NCBI GenBank assembly: GCA_015501055.1
Contig: JADNYV010000062.1
Location: 122,463 to 186,462 of the forward strand
Reading direction: 5' to 3'
DNA length: 64,000 nucleotides
DNA from: Mucidula mucida
Taxonomy: Eukaryota; Basidiomycota; Agaricomycetes; Agaricales; Physalacriaceae
Made by a program: the position numbers and the translations under genes. Positions 46,486-56,389 of the stretch are shown here, one piece after another. How positions within the stretch are numbered: position 1 is the first letter of the stretch; every line of letters begins with the position of its first letter. The notes under the pieces are model-generated. The model searched no databases. It saw only the letters and a list, made by a program, of their open reading frames with translations, and was not told where the DNA came from.

Positions 46486-48300
46486 ATGACCACCCCCCGG
46501 AGGCGCTCCGAGGCCCCGGATGACCCAGACGACATAGAAATCGTCAACTTCGCTAACAAAGAGGAAAAGAGCCTCATGCTTAGAGCGACAGCACAGAGAG
46601 CGATACTAAAGGAGACAAAGGTGCTGGACAGTCCGGGAACAACACTAACCTCCGTTAGAGACGACGTCTTCGCGGCGGTCACCGCGCTATTAAAAGACAT
46701 GAAGGCTTCGACTCGGCAAGCAAAAAGCTACGCGACGCAGCTGACCGCCGTCCTAGAACTCATGAGAATCGACGATGCAGTGGGATTGCAGAACGAGACC
46801 GCGCGCGTAGCTGCCACCGCCAATCTCTTGGCCTCCAACATCAAGACACTCACGGAGCTGACGAACAGTCTTCAACACACGGTGACGACGCAGACGGAAG
46901 CCATCACAACCACCGCCGACCACATAAACTCCCTCCGCGATGTTGCCACCACGCTCCAAGCCACCCCCATGCCCCAGAACACCCAGCCCTTCTCATATGC
47001 CGGCGCGCTCGCGCAGAACCCTAACCCTACCAACCCGCCACAAACATCCTCGCTCCCATCCACCCACGCCGACGCCATAGCTAAAGGCGACCTTGCAGAG
47101 CGACGAATAATAGTAAAACCGGCAGTCATTCGCGCGGGAGACCCCGCCCTCTTCAGTGACAAGAGCGAGCGCGAAATACTTGACATCTGCCAGACGGCAC
47201 TCCTTGACGCGGTCGATAACACCTATGGCCAAAAGCACGGCCTCGAACCAGTCATATCTGGAATCAATAAGATCAATGCAGGAGGATTCATAGCCCATAC
47301 TCTCGACACCGAGACGTCCCTCCTCCTCGAAGACATCGATCTCAAAAGCCAATTCGAATCCCTTATAGCCACAGCTGCCGGGGTTGATGTAATCGCCCAG
47401 CGACAACTATTCGCTGTCTTGGCCCAATTTGTCCCCGTCACATTTCGCGCTGATGACAGCGATGAGCTACGCTATGTCGAACGCTCGTCCGGACTCCCGG
47501 ACCTAGCAATATCCACTGCCAGATTCGTAAAACCTCCGCAGCGACGACGCGCTGGACAGCGCGTAGCCAACGTTATACTGGGCTTTGCTACAAGAGAGGG
47601 CGCCAATGAGGCCATACGCGGTGGAATATCCATGGACGGCAAGCTTGTACACGTACATCGCGATCTTCCCCAACCGTCGAAGTGCAACAACTGTCAGAGG
47701 ATGCCGCGCAACCACGACGCGAAGGATTGCCCCAATGAGAGGCAGTGCGCGAGATGCGCGAAGGACCATGACACGAAGGACTGCCAGGTGCAGGATACAA
47801 AGGACTTCTTTTGTGCCAATTGCGGAACGGCAGGTCACGGGGCCGCGTCAAGGGAATGCCCGCACATGCTGAAAATTGCTGATGATATGGCTAAGCGTCA
47901 AGTAGACGCGGGATATCGATACTTCCCCACACGCAACCCAACGACCTGGACGAAACTCGAAACACAAGACGCACCGGCTCGGGCTGCGACCCAGCAACGG
48001 GGAGCCTTCCCAGTGTATCGACCTCATCATGCGCGCGTGGAACAGCTGTTGCGTCAGCCATCTGGTTACCAGAGAGGCAGACCTCAGCAACGCAAGCTCA
48101 CGGCGACTAATAATACACCGCTGGGGACAAAGAAGGCCCAATATGTTTTTGAGCATCCCAGAGGCACGCTGGCCGGAAATCAGGAGCGAGCGCTCAACTC
48201 ACAAGGACGGTCGCCCACCCCAATGAGCGAGATGAGACAAGCCAACCTCGAAGCAACCTTCCGGCGATCCATCTCCCTCCCACGATCACCTCATGATTAG
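46486..48300 (+). CDS. LINE ORF1, gag-like RNA-binding protein
   Basis: 604 residues, no introns. The N-terminal third is helical and probably coiled-coil (VLELMRIDD, NIKTLTELTNSLQHTV, HINSLRDVATTLQ), followed by a Pro/Asn-rich linker. A central domain (about residues 205-400) ends in an RRM-like block, NVILGFATREGANEAIRGG. Three zinc knuckles follow at about residues 404-463: CNNCQRMPRNHDAKDC (CX2CX6HX4C), CARCAKDHDTKDC (CX2CX3HX4C) and CANCGTAGHGAASREC (CX2CX4HX6C). Such proteins coat LINE RNA and act as nucleic acid chaperones. The C-terminal tail is Arg/Gln-rich. The stop codon overlaps the start of ORF2. Confidence 0.9.
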   Translation: MTTPRRRSEAPDDPDDIEIVNFANKEEKSLMLRATAQRAILKETKVLDSPGTTLTSVRDDVFAAVTALLKDMKASTRQAKSYATQLTAVLELMRIDDAVGLQNETARVAATANLLASNIKTLTELTNSLQHTVTTQTEAITTTADHINSLRDVATTLQATPMPQNTQPFSYAGALAQNPNPTNPPQTSSLPSTHADAIAKGDLAERRIIVKPAVIRAGDPALFSDKSEREILDICQTALLDAVDNTYGQKHGLEPVISGINKINAGGFIAHTLDTETSLLLEDIDLKSQFESLIATAAGVDVIAQRQLFAVLAQFVPVTFRADDSDELRYVERSSGLPDLAISTARFVKPPQRRRAGQRVANVILGFATREGANEAIRGGISMDGKLVHVHRDLPQPSKCNNCQRMPRNHDAKDCPNERQCARCAKDHDTKDCQVQDTKDFFCANCGTAGHGAASRECPHMLKIADDMAKRQVDAGYRYFPTRNPTTWTKLETQDAPARAATQQRGAFPVYRPHHARVEQLLRQPSGYQRGRPQQRKLTATNNTPLGTKKAQYVFEHPRGTLAGNQERALNSQGRSPTPMSEMRQANLEATFRRSISLPRSPHD

Positions 48301-51300
48301 TACACCGACATCTGAAAATCGACGCGACGACTCTTACCTGCGTTTCTGGTCTATAAATCTCAACAGATCTTCAGCAGCACAGTCAGACTTTATTCACCGA
48401 GTCCATAAGGACGACGATTTCGTTTTTATTCAAGAGCCACATATTAATTTCCTAGGCAATACAACAGTCACATCTAATTGGGTATCAGTATACCCGCCGG
48501 GACACTTGGATAAGTCAGGCGACACTCGCTCAGTCATGCTGGTGAACGCGCGTATAGCGTCGGAAGCATGGACGGTTATACCCATACCGTCGCCGGATGT
48601 TACAGCCATCACGCTTACCACGGAGCACTTCGACCTCGTCCTCATAAACATCTATAATGATGGTGATCACGATAGAACGATACCTCTCGTCGACCAATAC
48701 ATCTCCTCTCACTTCCCCCCACAAGCTCGCCCGCGATACTTCATAATTGCGGGTGACTTCAACCGGCATCATCCACAATGGGACGAACTTCGTAATAGTC
48801 ATCTCTTCACGGCGGCTAACCTAGGAAAGGCGGAAACTCTGCTTAGATTTCTTGGGAAACACGGACTCAAAATGGCCTTACCAGCAGGAATACCAACGCT
48901 TCAGTCCCTAGCCACAGGAAACCACACGCGCACGGACAACGTCTTCTGTTCAGAGCAGATAATTGAGACCTTCTCTGAGTGCGACGTGCATCACGAGGCA
49001 CGACCTACACGCACCGACCACTACCCAATCTTCAGCTGTATCGATATCCAAATCGAAATGGCGCAGCCGCGAGAACGCTTAAATTTTGCAGCAACAAACT
49101 GGGACGCGTTCGCAGGTGAACTTGGACGGCAGTTGGGAGCCATGCCGCAGCCACAGCCCGTGGACGATAAGGATTCGCTATATACTACCATAGCTGAGCT
49201 GGATAAGGCAGTATGGAATGCCATCGATAAGCATGTGCCCAAGGCACGACCATCTCCACACACGAAGCGCTGGTTCACGCCAGAGATACGCCAGCTTCAG
49301 CTTGCATCTCGACGGCTACATCGAAAATCCAAAAAATACCGCAATATCACAGATCATCCAGTGCATGACGAGACGAAGCAATCCCGAACGGTGTTGGCAG
49401 ATGCGATACTCCATGCGAAGAGATTGCACTGGGAAACATGGTTAGAAAACACGACAGGCGACGACATGTGGGAAAAATGTGCGTACATATCCCAGCCACC
49501 ATCAGATGGTGCACGCGTTCGCATTCCCGACCTCAAGACGGGTGAGGGCTTAACAGCTCGAGTTCTTCGCACAAATGAAGACAAAGCGACTCTCTTTAAA
49601 TCCCAGTTCTTCCTCCCGCGACCGTTAACCAATTTAGTGCCCCCGAATGTGCAATACCCGCCGCCAGCTTGGGAGTTCGCTCCACCAACCGATGACCAGA
49701 TACTAGATGCACTGCGAGGTATGAAGAAGGGCAAAGCCACCAAACCGGGGTCAGTACCGAACGATGTGCTCAACAGGTTTGCGACACAGCTAGCACCTAG
49801 GCTGGGACCCATATTCCGAGCCATCTTCGAACTGGGAGAGCATCCGGACAGCTTCAGCTCCTCAACCACGCTGGTATTTCGAAAGCCGGGGAAAAAGAAC
49901 TATTCTGACCCCGGTGCATGGAGACCGATTACACTGTCGCACGGATGGGGTCGAGCACTCAACGCGACGATGACAAGAGTAATGCTTGCAGAAGTCGAGC
50001 TCCGTGGGTTGATACCCGCACATAGTTTTGGTGGACGACCAGGACGGGCTACAACTGACTCGATCCAGCTCCTGGTCTCCTTCATAAAGGATGCATGGCG
50101 CGGAGGTGATGTAGTATCCGCACTATATCTTGACGTGAAAGGCGCGTTTCCCAGCGTCGACATACCGCGACTAGCCCACAACCTTCGCATGCGCGGAATA
50201 CCGCACCAAATCACCGATTGGCTCATTTCACGGTTCGAAAAGAGGCGCACAACCATGGCATTCGACGACTTCCTCTCCGATGAGTTTCCAGTGGAAAACG
50301 GGCTGGACCAAGGCGATCCGATTTCACAGCTGATATACATCCTGTACAACGCCGGCCTTCTCGAGATAATCATAGATGAGGATGGGATCATAATGCTGAT
50401 CTTCGTCGACGATGCGGTAATCCTCGCGAGGGCGAAGAACTTTGATGGACCCGGGGGCACGCACGAGATTTTGAAGAGAGTGATGGAGCAGGACGAAGGC
50501 GTCCTAAAATGGGCAAGAGACCATAACTGCACTTTTGGTATTGCTAAGTGGCAGCTAGCGGATTATACAGCGAAGACGCGCCCAGCCGGAGTCGACCCCG
50601 CGAACCCAAGGAAGAAGAAAAGGGAACCAGCAGTAGGAACCGGAATAATGATAGGAGGAAGGTTTATTGAAGTGAAAACAGTGGCGAAGTTCCTGGGGCT
50701 CTTGATTGACGCAGGATTGAGATGGAGGGAGCAGGGTGCAGAAGTGGTGAGGAAAGGGAGTGACTGGATATTGGCGTTCCGACGAGTGGCAACAGTGGCA
50801 AAAGGGATGAAGATGAAGTTTGTCCGACGCGCATACCTGGGCACGGCGATACCGCGAATGCTCTACGGGGCAGATCTCTTCCTCACGCCTAAGAGGTATA
50901 CACCAAAGCTGAGGAAGGACCGCAGGAGCAGCCACCCAATCATCCGGCAACTCGAGTCGATACACCGACAAGCAGCCATTATCATCACGGGCGCTATGCG
51001 AACGACGGCCGGCGACATTTTGAACATACATGCGAATATGCTGCCCATGGACCTCATTGTCGACCAACACCTCCAACGCGCAGTTGTGCGATACGCGACA
51101 CTCCCCGAAACACATCCAATGCACAAACGCATTAGACGAGCAGCGAGACACCCCGACATCAAACGACATCGATCACCGCTACACTGGCTTGTCCAGAAAT
51201 ACAGAATAACACCTAATAACATCGAAACGATCCAGTCAGTACGGTACAACACGACATGGAAGACCAAAACGATAAACATACCCGTGCGGGACGCAGTGGA

Positions 51301-52339
51301 AGGGATACAGTTGGATGAAGAGGACGAGGGGCTGAGGATCTACACCGACGGATCAGGATATGAGGGAGGAGTAGGCGCGTCGGCAGTGATGTTCGACGGG
51401 GATGAGAAGGTTGACGAGATGAGGGTTCATCTCGGGCCTGCAGAACTACACGAGGTATACGAAGGAGAAGGTGGAGGTTTGGTGTTAGCGATGGCGCTCC
51501 TAAAGAGAGTGCGACGGCGGGTAACAAGAGTGGTTATATGTGTTGACAGCACGGCGGCGCTGCGCGCCGCCGCGTCCAGAAAACCAGGACCGGCGCACTA
51601 CATCTTCGACGCGTTCCACAAAGCGGTCGACGATGTCCAGAGGAAACACCCCGGAATACGCATCGAGATGCGTTGGGTACCGGCTCATCTGGATATACCA
51701 GGGAACGAGGCAGCGGACCAGGAGGCAAAAAAGGCAGCAGAGGATCCGATAGCGTCAACGGACAGAGCACAATTGCCGCGCATATTTCGCAAGCCGCTAC
51801 CGGCTAGCGCGACGGCCGTCAAACGCGTCTTTCAGCAAAAGTTGCAGACAGTAGCGAAAAAGAGATGGCGAACATCAGAGAGGCGAACAAAGTTCAAACA
51901 CATCCACGCGGCAGATGCCATCACGCTCGGCAAGAGGTACACAAACCTTATCGAGCCCCTCTCACGCCGAGTCGCTTCCCTCATCACCCAGCTTCGAACG
52001 GGACACGCCCCTCTTAACGCACATCTCCACAGAATCCGCAAAGTCGATTCCGCAGAATGCCCCTCCTGCCGTTACCACAAAGAAGACGTCTTTCACTACC
52101 TCTTACGCTGCCCGGCTCATCGTGAGCATCGCGAGCGCCTTATACGACGCGTTAAACCCAAAGCCAACGAGCTCAAGCTGTCACATCTCCTTGCCGAACC
52201 AAAGAACATCCCACATCTGATACAATTTGTCTCCGACACAGCACGCTTCACCACAGACTTCACACCCGTACAACAGCCGCGATTACCTCCCCGTCCACAT
52301 GCTGCCACACGAGACCCATTCCAGAACGCCATGTTCTGA
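48293..52339 (+). CDS. LINE ORF2, endonuclease - reverse transcriptase - RNase H
   Basis: 1348 residues. APE-type endonuclease at about 1-245: IQEPHINF, IAGDFNRHHPQWDE (Asp 155), RTDHYPIFS near 240. Reverse transcriptase at about 480-760: LYLDVKGAFPSVDIPRL with the first catalytic Asp (614), GLDQGDPISQLIY, and the second catalytic box as FVDD (704-707) rather than YADD. RNase H at about 1015-1140: IYTDGSGYEGG (Asp 1019), CVDSTAALRAAAS, WVPAHLDIPGNEAADQEAK. A C-terminal zinc knuckle CPSCRYHKEDVFHYLLRC (CX2CX8HX4C, from Cys 1256). All catalytic positions are present, so the enzyme looks functional. Its ATG overlaps the last 8 nt of ORF1 (ATGATTAG), suggesting termination-reinitiation. Confidence 0.93.
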   Translation: MISTPTSENRRDDSYLRFWSINLNRSSAAQSDFIHRVHKDDDFVFIQEPHINFLGNTTVTSNWVSVYPPGHLDKSGDTRSVMLVNARIASEAWTVIPIPSPDVTAITLTTEHFDLVLINIYNDGDHDRTIPLVDQYISSHFPPQARPRYFIIAGDFNRHHPQWDELRNSHLFTAANLGKAETLLRFLGKHGLKMALPAGIPTLQSLATGNHTRTDNVFCSEQIIETFSECDVHHEARPTRTDHYPIFSCIDIQIEMAQPRERLNFAATNWDAFAGELGRQLGAMPQPQPVDDKDSLYTTIAELDKAVWNAIDKHVPKARPSPHTKRWFTPEIRQLQLASRRLHRKSKKYRNITDHPVHDETKQSRTVLADAILHAKRLHWETWLENTTGDDMWEKCAYISQPPSDGARVRIPDLKTGEGLTARVLRTNEDKATLFKSQFFLPRPLTNLVPPNVQYPPPAWEFAPPTDDQILDALRGMKKGKATKPGSVPNDVLNRFATQLAPRLGPIFRAIFELGEHPDSFSSSTTLVFRKPGKKNYSDPGAWRPITLSHGWGRALNATMTRVMLAEVELRGLIPAHSFGGRPGRATTDSIQLLVSFIKDAWRGGDVVSALYLDVKGAFPSVDIPRLAHNLRMRGIPHQITDWLISRFEKRRTTMAFDDFLSDEFPVENGLDQGDPISQLIYILYNAGLLEIIIDEDGIIMLIFVDDAVILARAKNFDGPGGTHEILKRVMEQDEGVLKWARDHNCTFGIAKWQLADYTAKTRPAGVDPANPRKKKREPAVGTGIMIGGRFIEVKTVAKFLGLLIDAGLRWREQGAEVVRKGSDWILAFRRVATVAKGMKMKFVRRAYLGTAIPRMLYGADLFLTPKRYTPKLRKDRRSSHPIIRQLESIHRQAAIIITGAMRTTAGDILNIHANMLPMDLIVDQHLQRAVVRYATLPETHPMHKRIRRAARHPDIKRHRSPLHWLVQKYRITPNNIETIQSVRYNTTWKTKTINIPVRDAVEGIQLDEEDEGLRIYTDGSGYEGGVGASAVMFDGDEKVDEMRVHLGPAELHEVYEGEGGGLVLAMALLKRVRRRVTRVVICVDSTAALRAAASRKPGPAHYIFDAFHKAVDDVQRKHPGIRIEMRWVPAHLDIPGNEAADQEAKKAAEDPIASTDRAQLPRIFRKPLPASATAVKRVFQQKLQTVAKKRWRTSERRTKFKHIHAADAITLGKRYTNLIEPLSRRVASLITQLRTGHAPLNAHLHRIRKVDSAECPSCRYHKEDVFHYLLRCPAHREHRERLIRRVKPKANELKLSHLLAEPKNIPHLIQFVSDTARFTTDFTPVQQPRLPPRPHAATRDPFQNAMF

Positions 52340-52421
52340 TTTCACGCATCAGCCGAAACGCACTCGAGATAACCCGCGACACATCTACACGGGAATAGGA
52401 TTGTCGTAACCCGGCCATCCT

Positions 52422-52440
52422 GAGCACCCTTCGGGTGCTC
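52422..52440 (+). other. 3' UTR stem-loop of the LINE
   Basis: Perfect 8-bp stem GAGCACCC / GGGTGCTC with a TTC loop, about 105 nt before the poly(A). In several LINEs a 3' hairpin of this type is recognised by the reverse transcriptase; that function is inferred here. Confidence 0.7.
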
Positions 52441-52545
52441 GAGCAGAATAGAGGAAGAAGCAGGAGCCACAAACATGCCATTGATATATATAGCTACGTA
52501 GAAAGACTCGAACATGTACTGCTGTACGCAAGAGTATAAAATTGG

Positions 52546-52574
<29 letters not shown>
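52546..52574 (+). repeat. Poly(A) tail of the LINE, 29 A
   Basis: An uninterrupted run of 29 adenines directly before the downstream copy of the 13-bp target duplication; marks the 3' end of the reverse-transcribed RNA. Confidence 0.9.
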
Positions 52575-52576
<2 letters not shown>

Positions 52577-52838
52577 CACTTACGATCCCCAAGTGCCTTC
52601 GCCTTTCTCACATATTGTCCTTCAAGTAGGATGGCAGTGACACCATAATTCTATCAGAACTTTCTCTCGTCCTGTACGTGTTAGTGCTTTCACTGCGCCA
52701 CCCCGCTGTTATTGATGATCTACTACGACGACTATTGGACCTTTGACGCGACGAACGCACGACTGTTTCACGTCAACCTATGGGTGGTAAGAGATCCTAA
52801 TTTGGTCGATATCAGTGCCCTCTGCCGTGATATGCGCC

Positions 52839-52845
52839 TATATAA
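52839..52845 (+). promoter_or_regulatory. TATA box of the copper radical oxidase gene
   Basis: TATATAA, 65 bp upstream of the ATG at 52904, followed by a C/T-rich stretch. Spacing and context fit a fungal TATA promoter. It lies only 264 bp downstream of the LINE end. Confidence 0.6.
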
Positions 52846-52903
52846 CGCCTGGTAAGTGCCGTCTTTCCCCCCCATCCCCCACTCATTCTCGCTCATTCAG
52901 TAC

Positions 52904-55409
52904 ATGTATTCACTCTCCTTTTCGATTCACCTTCCTTTGCTCCTAACGCTCGCCGCCTTGTACCATGTCGGTCTTGCGGATAATCATATCCGCCGTGCCC
53001 ATAAGCGCATCCACCGTTCTGGCACCGTAGAAAAACGGGCAGTGGTCTCTGGACCATGGTCACTCGCTCAGCAAGGGTTAGCTCCTCTCCTGCCCTTGTC
53101 CGAAAGAGGTTCATGTAGGTTTTTTTCTAGAACCACTGGCGTCAGTGGTATGCAGCTGGCTATTGTATCCGAGAATACTGCCATTATCTATGACAAGGTG
53201 TACGTAGCCTGTACCTTCTTTACGTTCTTTCATTGAATCTCACACCCAATCACAGCGAGCACAATTCCCTCAACGTTAACGGCCATGTCGCGTGGGCTGT
53301 TGAAGTGAACTTGGACACGAAAACCGTCCGCGCTTTAAACCCTCTGAGTAACTCCTGGTGCGCCACTGGAAGCTTTTTGGGGAATGGAACTTTAGTCAAC
53401 TCTGGCGGGAATCCTGTCGTGATCACTGGTTTGTTCAACGATGTCTGAAGACATCTTCCCGACTAACTCGATCTCTCACGTAGGTCAAAATGGCTTACAG
53501 GGCATCCGGATGTTTACCCCGTGCAGTGACGGAATATGCGATGTATTCGAAGACCCGTCGCACATTCACCTCACGTCCAACAGATGGTACCCTTCTTCCG
53601 TAAGTGGCGTAATATCATGACATGCAGCATTGTGTGAAGCGCTCTCCGAGTCTAGGTTCGCCTTGAAGATGGATCAATCATGATTTTTGGGTGCGATGTC
53701 AGTCACCGGCTTTTGATTGTGCGCTGACGCTCCACAATCCGCATGTAGAGGCTCAGTCGGGGGAGGCTACATCAACTCTGCAGGCATCAACAACCCGACC
53801 TACGAGTACTTTCCTTCCAAGAACATCAACGGTAATACTAAGAGAACACTCTTGCGGTGGATGTGCGCGCGCATGAACTGATGAGGTTCTACTAGGCTTC
53901 AATGGTGTACGAATTCCCAGTCAATTCCTTCGTGATACCCTCAACGGTAATCACTTCCCTATTATGGCGTACCTGCCCGACGGGAGAATCTTCGTCGCAG
54001 CTAACCGCGCTGCAATGATATTGGACTGGAAGACCAACACGGAAACGCGTCTTCCCGGTATTCCAAACGGCGTTCGCATCACGTACGTGCCATTCATCAT
54101 TCATTGGTCACTAGTGCCATATTAACCGTCTTGCCACGAGCAGGTCACCATTCTCGGCTGGCGCCACGCTTCTTCCTCTTACGCCAGAGAATGGCTACAC
54201 ACCAGAGATCATGATCTGTGGCGGTTCTACTGTTTCCGACTCTGTTAGTCCTAGCACATTGTCTTCTCAAACTCCGGCGTCGGCACAGTGCTCGCGACTT
54301 GTTCTCACTACGGCTGGTATTGCTGCTGGATGGAAGGTCGAGTCGATGCCTCAGGCGCGTGTTATGCCAGAGCTTGTGCTTCTCCCAGATGGACGCGTCT
54401 TCATCGTCAATGGGGCTCAGACTGGTGTTGCTGGGTACGGCAATGTGAGTGAGTCTTTAGGACGATTATATCAGGCTGACTCGAGCCTGTGCAGGTCGCT
54501 AACCGGGTCGGCCAAAGCAATGCGGACAACCCGGCGTTCACGCCTGTCGTGTATGACCCTGCTGCTCCGGCAGGAAGTCGGTTCTCTAGTAGTGGTATTC
54601 CGACTACGAATATTGCCCGTATATACCATTCGACTGCGAGCTTGACTCCCAATGGTACTATCATGTTGGGTAAGTTTCCTTCATACACCAGCGGTCGTGT
54701 AGTGAACTCTTTATCATTATAGCGGGATCCAATCCGAATGACGATATGTCGACGACCAAGTACCCGACCGAGTATAGGTGCGCTTAAACTCACTTATATC
54801 GTCACAACCTCAGGCTCACTCGTCTTTCAGAATGGAGTTTTACAGCCCGCCATACCTGTCGCGGCCCCGTCCAACATACACAGGGTTGCCTGCGACTGTA
54901 AACTATGCTCAAGTGTTCACCCTTGCCGTGACGCTGCCTTCGACCGCCACTGATGTCTCCGGTACGACTTGCTTCTCCTGTATATGTTCAAACTCTACAA
55001 CTCGTAACAGTGTCGCTCATGGACCTGGGCTTTGCCACGCATGGCGTTCACATGGACCAACGCATGGTCAAGCTCGTGTCAGTTTTGTCGCCCGACAAGA
55101 GGACGCTCACGGTTACTGGGCCGCCTACGCCCGCGTTGTATCCGCCTGGACCGGCGTTCCTTTATGTCGTTACGGACGAAGGCGTGCCGAGCTTTGGGCA
55201 TAAGACGATCGTTGGCACGGGCGCTGCGCCGCCGTTCGATGCTGCTGCGCTTGCCAAGTGAGTTTGTATATATGTTTCCTTTCCGTGTGTTAGCTGAAGG
55301 GTTTCTTGTTAGTATGTTGTCTATCCCACTCAATTCGTCGGCACTGCCTCCAACTGATGGAGCTGGGAACAAGATGGCCACTGCAGTCATCCCAGTGGGG
55401 AGTGATTGA
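52904..55409 (+). CDS. Copper radical oxidase (glyoxal oxidase family), secreted
   Basis: Extracellular enzyme oxidising aldehydes or alcohols with release of hydrogen peroxide, which feeds lignin peroxidases in wood-decay fungi. Signal peptide [20 protein letters not shown]. The copper-radical residues can be matched to glyoxal oxidase: Cys in [15 protein letters not shown], Tyr in [21 protein letters not shown] (thioether pair), Tyr-His in [19 protein letters not shown], and the ligand His in [14 protein letters not shown]. Other conserved blocks: [39 protein letters not shown] and [15 protein letters not shown]. About ten introns, including GTTAGC...TTTCTAG after LAQQG. The C-terminus ends TAVIPVGSD with no WSC domain, so it is a simple GLOX/CRO type. 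Substrate preference cannot be read from the sequence. Confidence 0.9.
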
Positions 55410-55636
55410 CCAGTTCAATTAACATTTCTTTATTTTACGGTCGTTACCTCGATATCTTTCTCGAACTCTCTATCAAACTGTGAATAGGCTTCAAAATGTT
55501 ATAGTATGATGCATTCTATATGATGCGACGTTTGGTGTAAGTATTACAGCGACATTGTACATTATATGTGAGAGCAGCGACCGGCGGTGGGGGTTAATTA
55601 CAGTATATAAAACGAGAGCGGATATGAATGACAAGA

Positions 55637-56389
55637 TTAAACCTAAACCCGGCGTGTTAGTAGTTGCGCCCCGTTGCAAGGGAATACTTTAGAGACTCAC
55701 TTTAGTGTTCTGGACGACGCGCTTCCTGCGTCGAGGAGGTGGTGACAATGGGGTGATGTACGCTTCCAGCGGAAGCGACAAACGCGATTCAGTCGGAGGG
55801 GTCTCCGGCCCCCTGCTCTGATCATGGGTGGGATATGGGTCCGCCACGGTGACTGGAACCAAAGACTCAGAGATCGGACGAGGCGGGATTGTTGGCATCA
55901 ATTCCTCGATGCGTTCAGCAGAGAGGATAGGTCGCAGACCAGTCCACTTTGGCTGCGGCTGAATGCGTCCGTCAGCCTTGGGGGTATTGCGTGATAGAAG
56001 CGTTTACTCACCTCTGACGAGTCGACTTGAATCATCGTCGCAGTATCCGAGATGATAGTGTTCGTCGCAGTCGACGGAAAGAGGCTGGGGTTACGCGTGC
56101 TGACGATAGTCCCATCCGAATCGGACGCAATCACCGACGACGTGTCTGAGCATGTACACGCGGCGAGGATGTTGCGCAAGAAGCGACGCGTTTTGGACCC
56201 CAAATTCCATTTCGTGGATCGTCTTTTCTTGATGAAGAGGCGCCTCCTCTTGGTTGAAAGCTTGAAGGGATTGGATATCGTGAGGTGCACGGGGTGGACG
56301 CGAGGGCGGCGAAGGCGAAGGCAGCAAAACATGGCTGGGGGTTTCAGATTGGCGACGCAGCACCTCCAGTTAAATAGTGCGAGTGGCAT
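55637..56389 (-). CDS. Hypothetical small basic protein
   Basis: Unrecognised. Start MPLALFNWRCCVANLKP (ATG 56389), then a Cys/Arg-rich patch MFCCLRLRRPRVHPVHL, a strongly basic stretch KLSTKRRRLFIKKRRSTK that could be a nuclear-localisation signal, and a Ser/Thr/Asp-rich segment up to MIQVDSSE. A GTGAGT...TTCAG intron joins it to PQPKWTGLRPILSAERIEE and a Pro-rich tail with SPPPRRRKRVVQNTK. A last intron (GTGAGT donor, perfect TACTAAC branch, TTTAG acceptor) would leave only Val and a stop at 55637; without splicing the stop is at 55689. Roughly 205 residues. It might be a lineage-specific regulator, but there is no evidence. Confidence 0.5.

Larger units (their letters stand above)
46306..52587 (+). 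mobile_element. Full-length LINE (Tad/I-type non-LTR retrotransposon) with target-site duplication
   Basis: The element occupies 46319-52574 (about 6.26 kb). The 13-mer GACACTTACGATC at 46306-46318 is repeated exactly at 52575-52587, right after a run of 29 A (52546-52574): a classical target-primed reverse-transcription insertion. It has a 5' UTR of 167 bp, ORF1 (46486-48300), ORF2 (48293-52339) and a 3' UTR of about 205 bp with a perfect stem-loop. Both ORFs are uninterrupted. The EN-RT-RNase H order with a CCHC-bearing ORF1 fits the Tad or I group; clade placement is inferred. A perfect duplication, long A tail and intact frames indicate a recent, possibly still competent copy. Confidence 0.93.

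Noticed and set aside
46311..47406. Minus-strand open frames over the LINE 5' end and ORF1
   Set aside because: Antisense shadows of a GC-rich ORF1; no motif.
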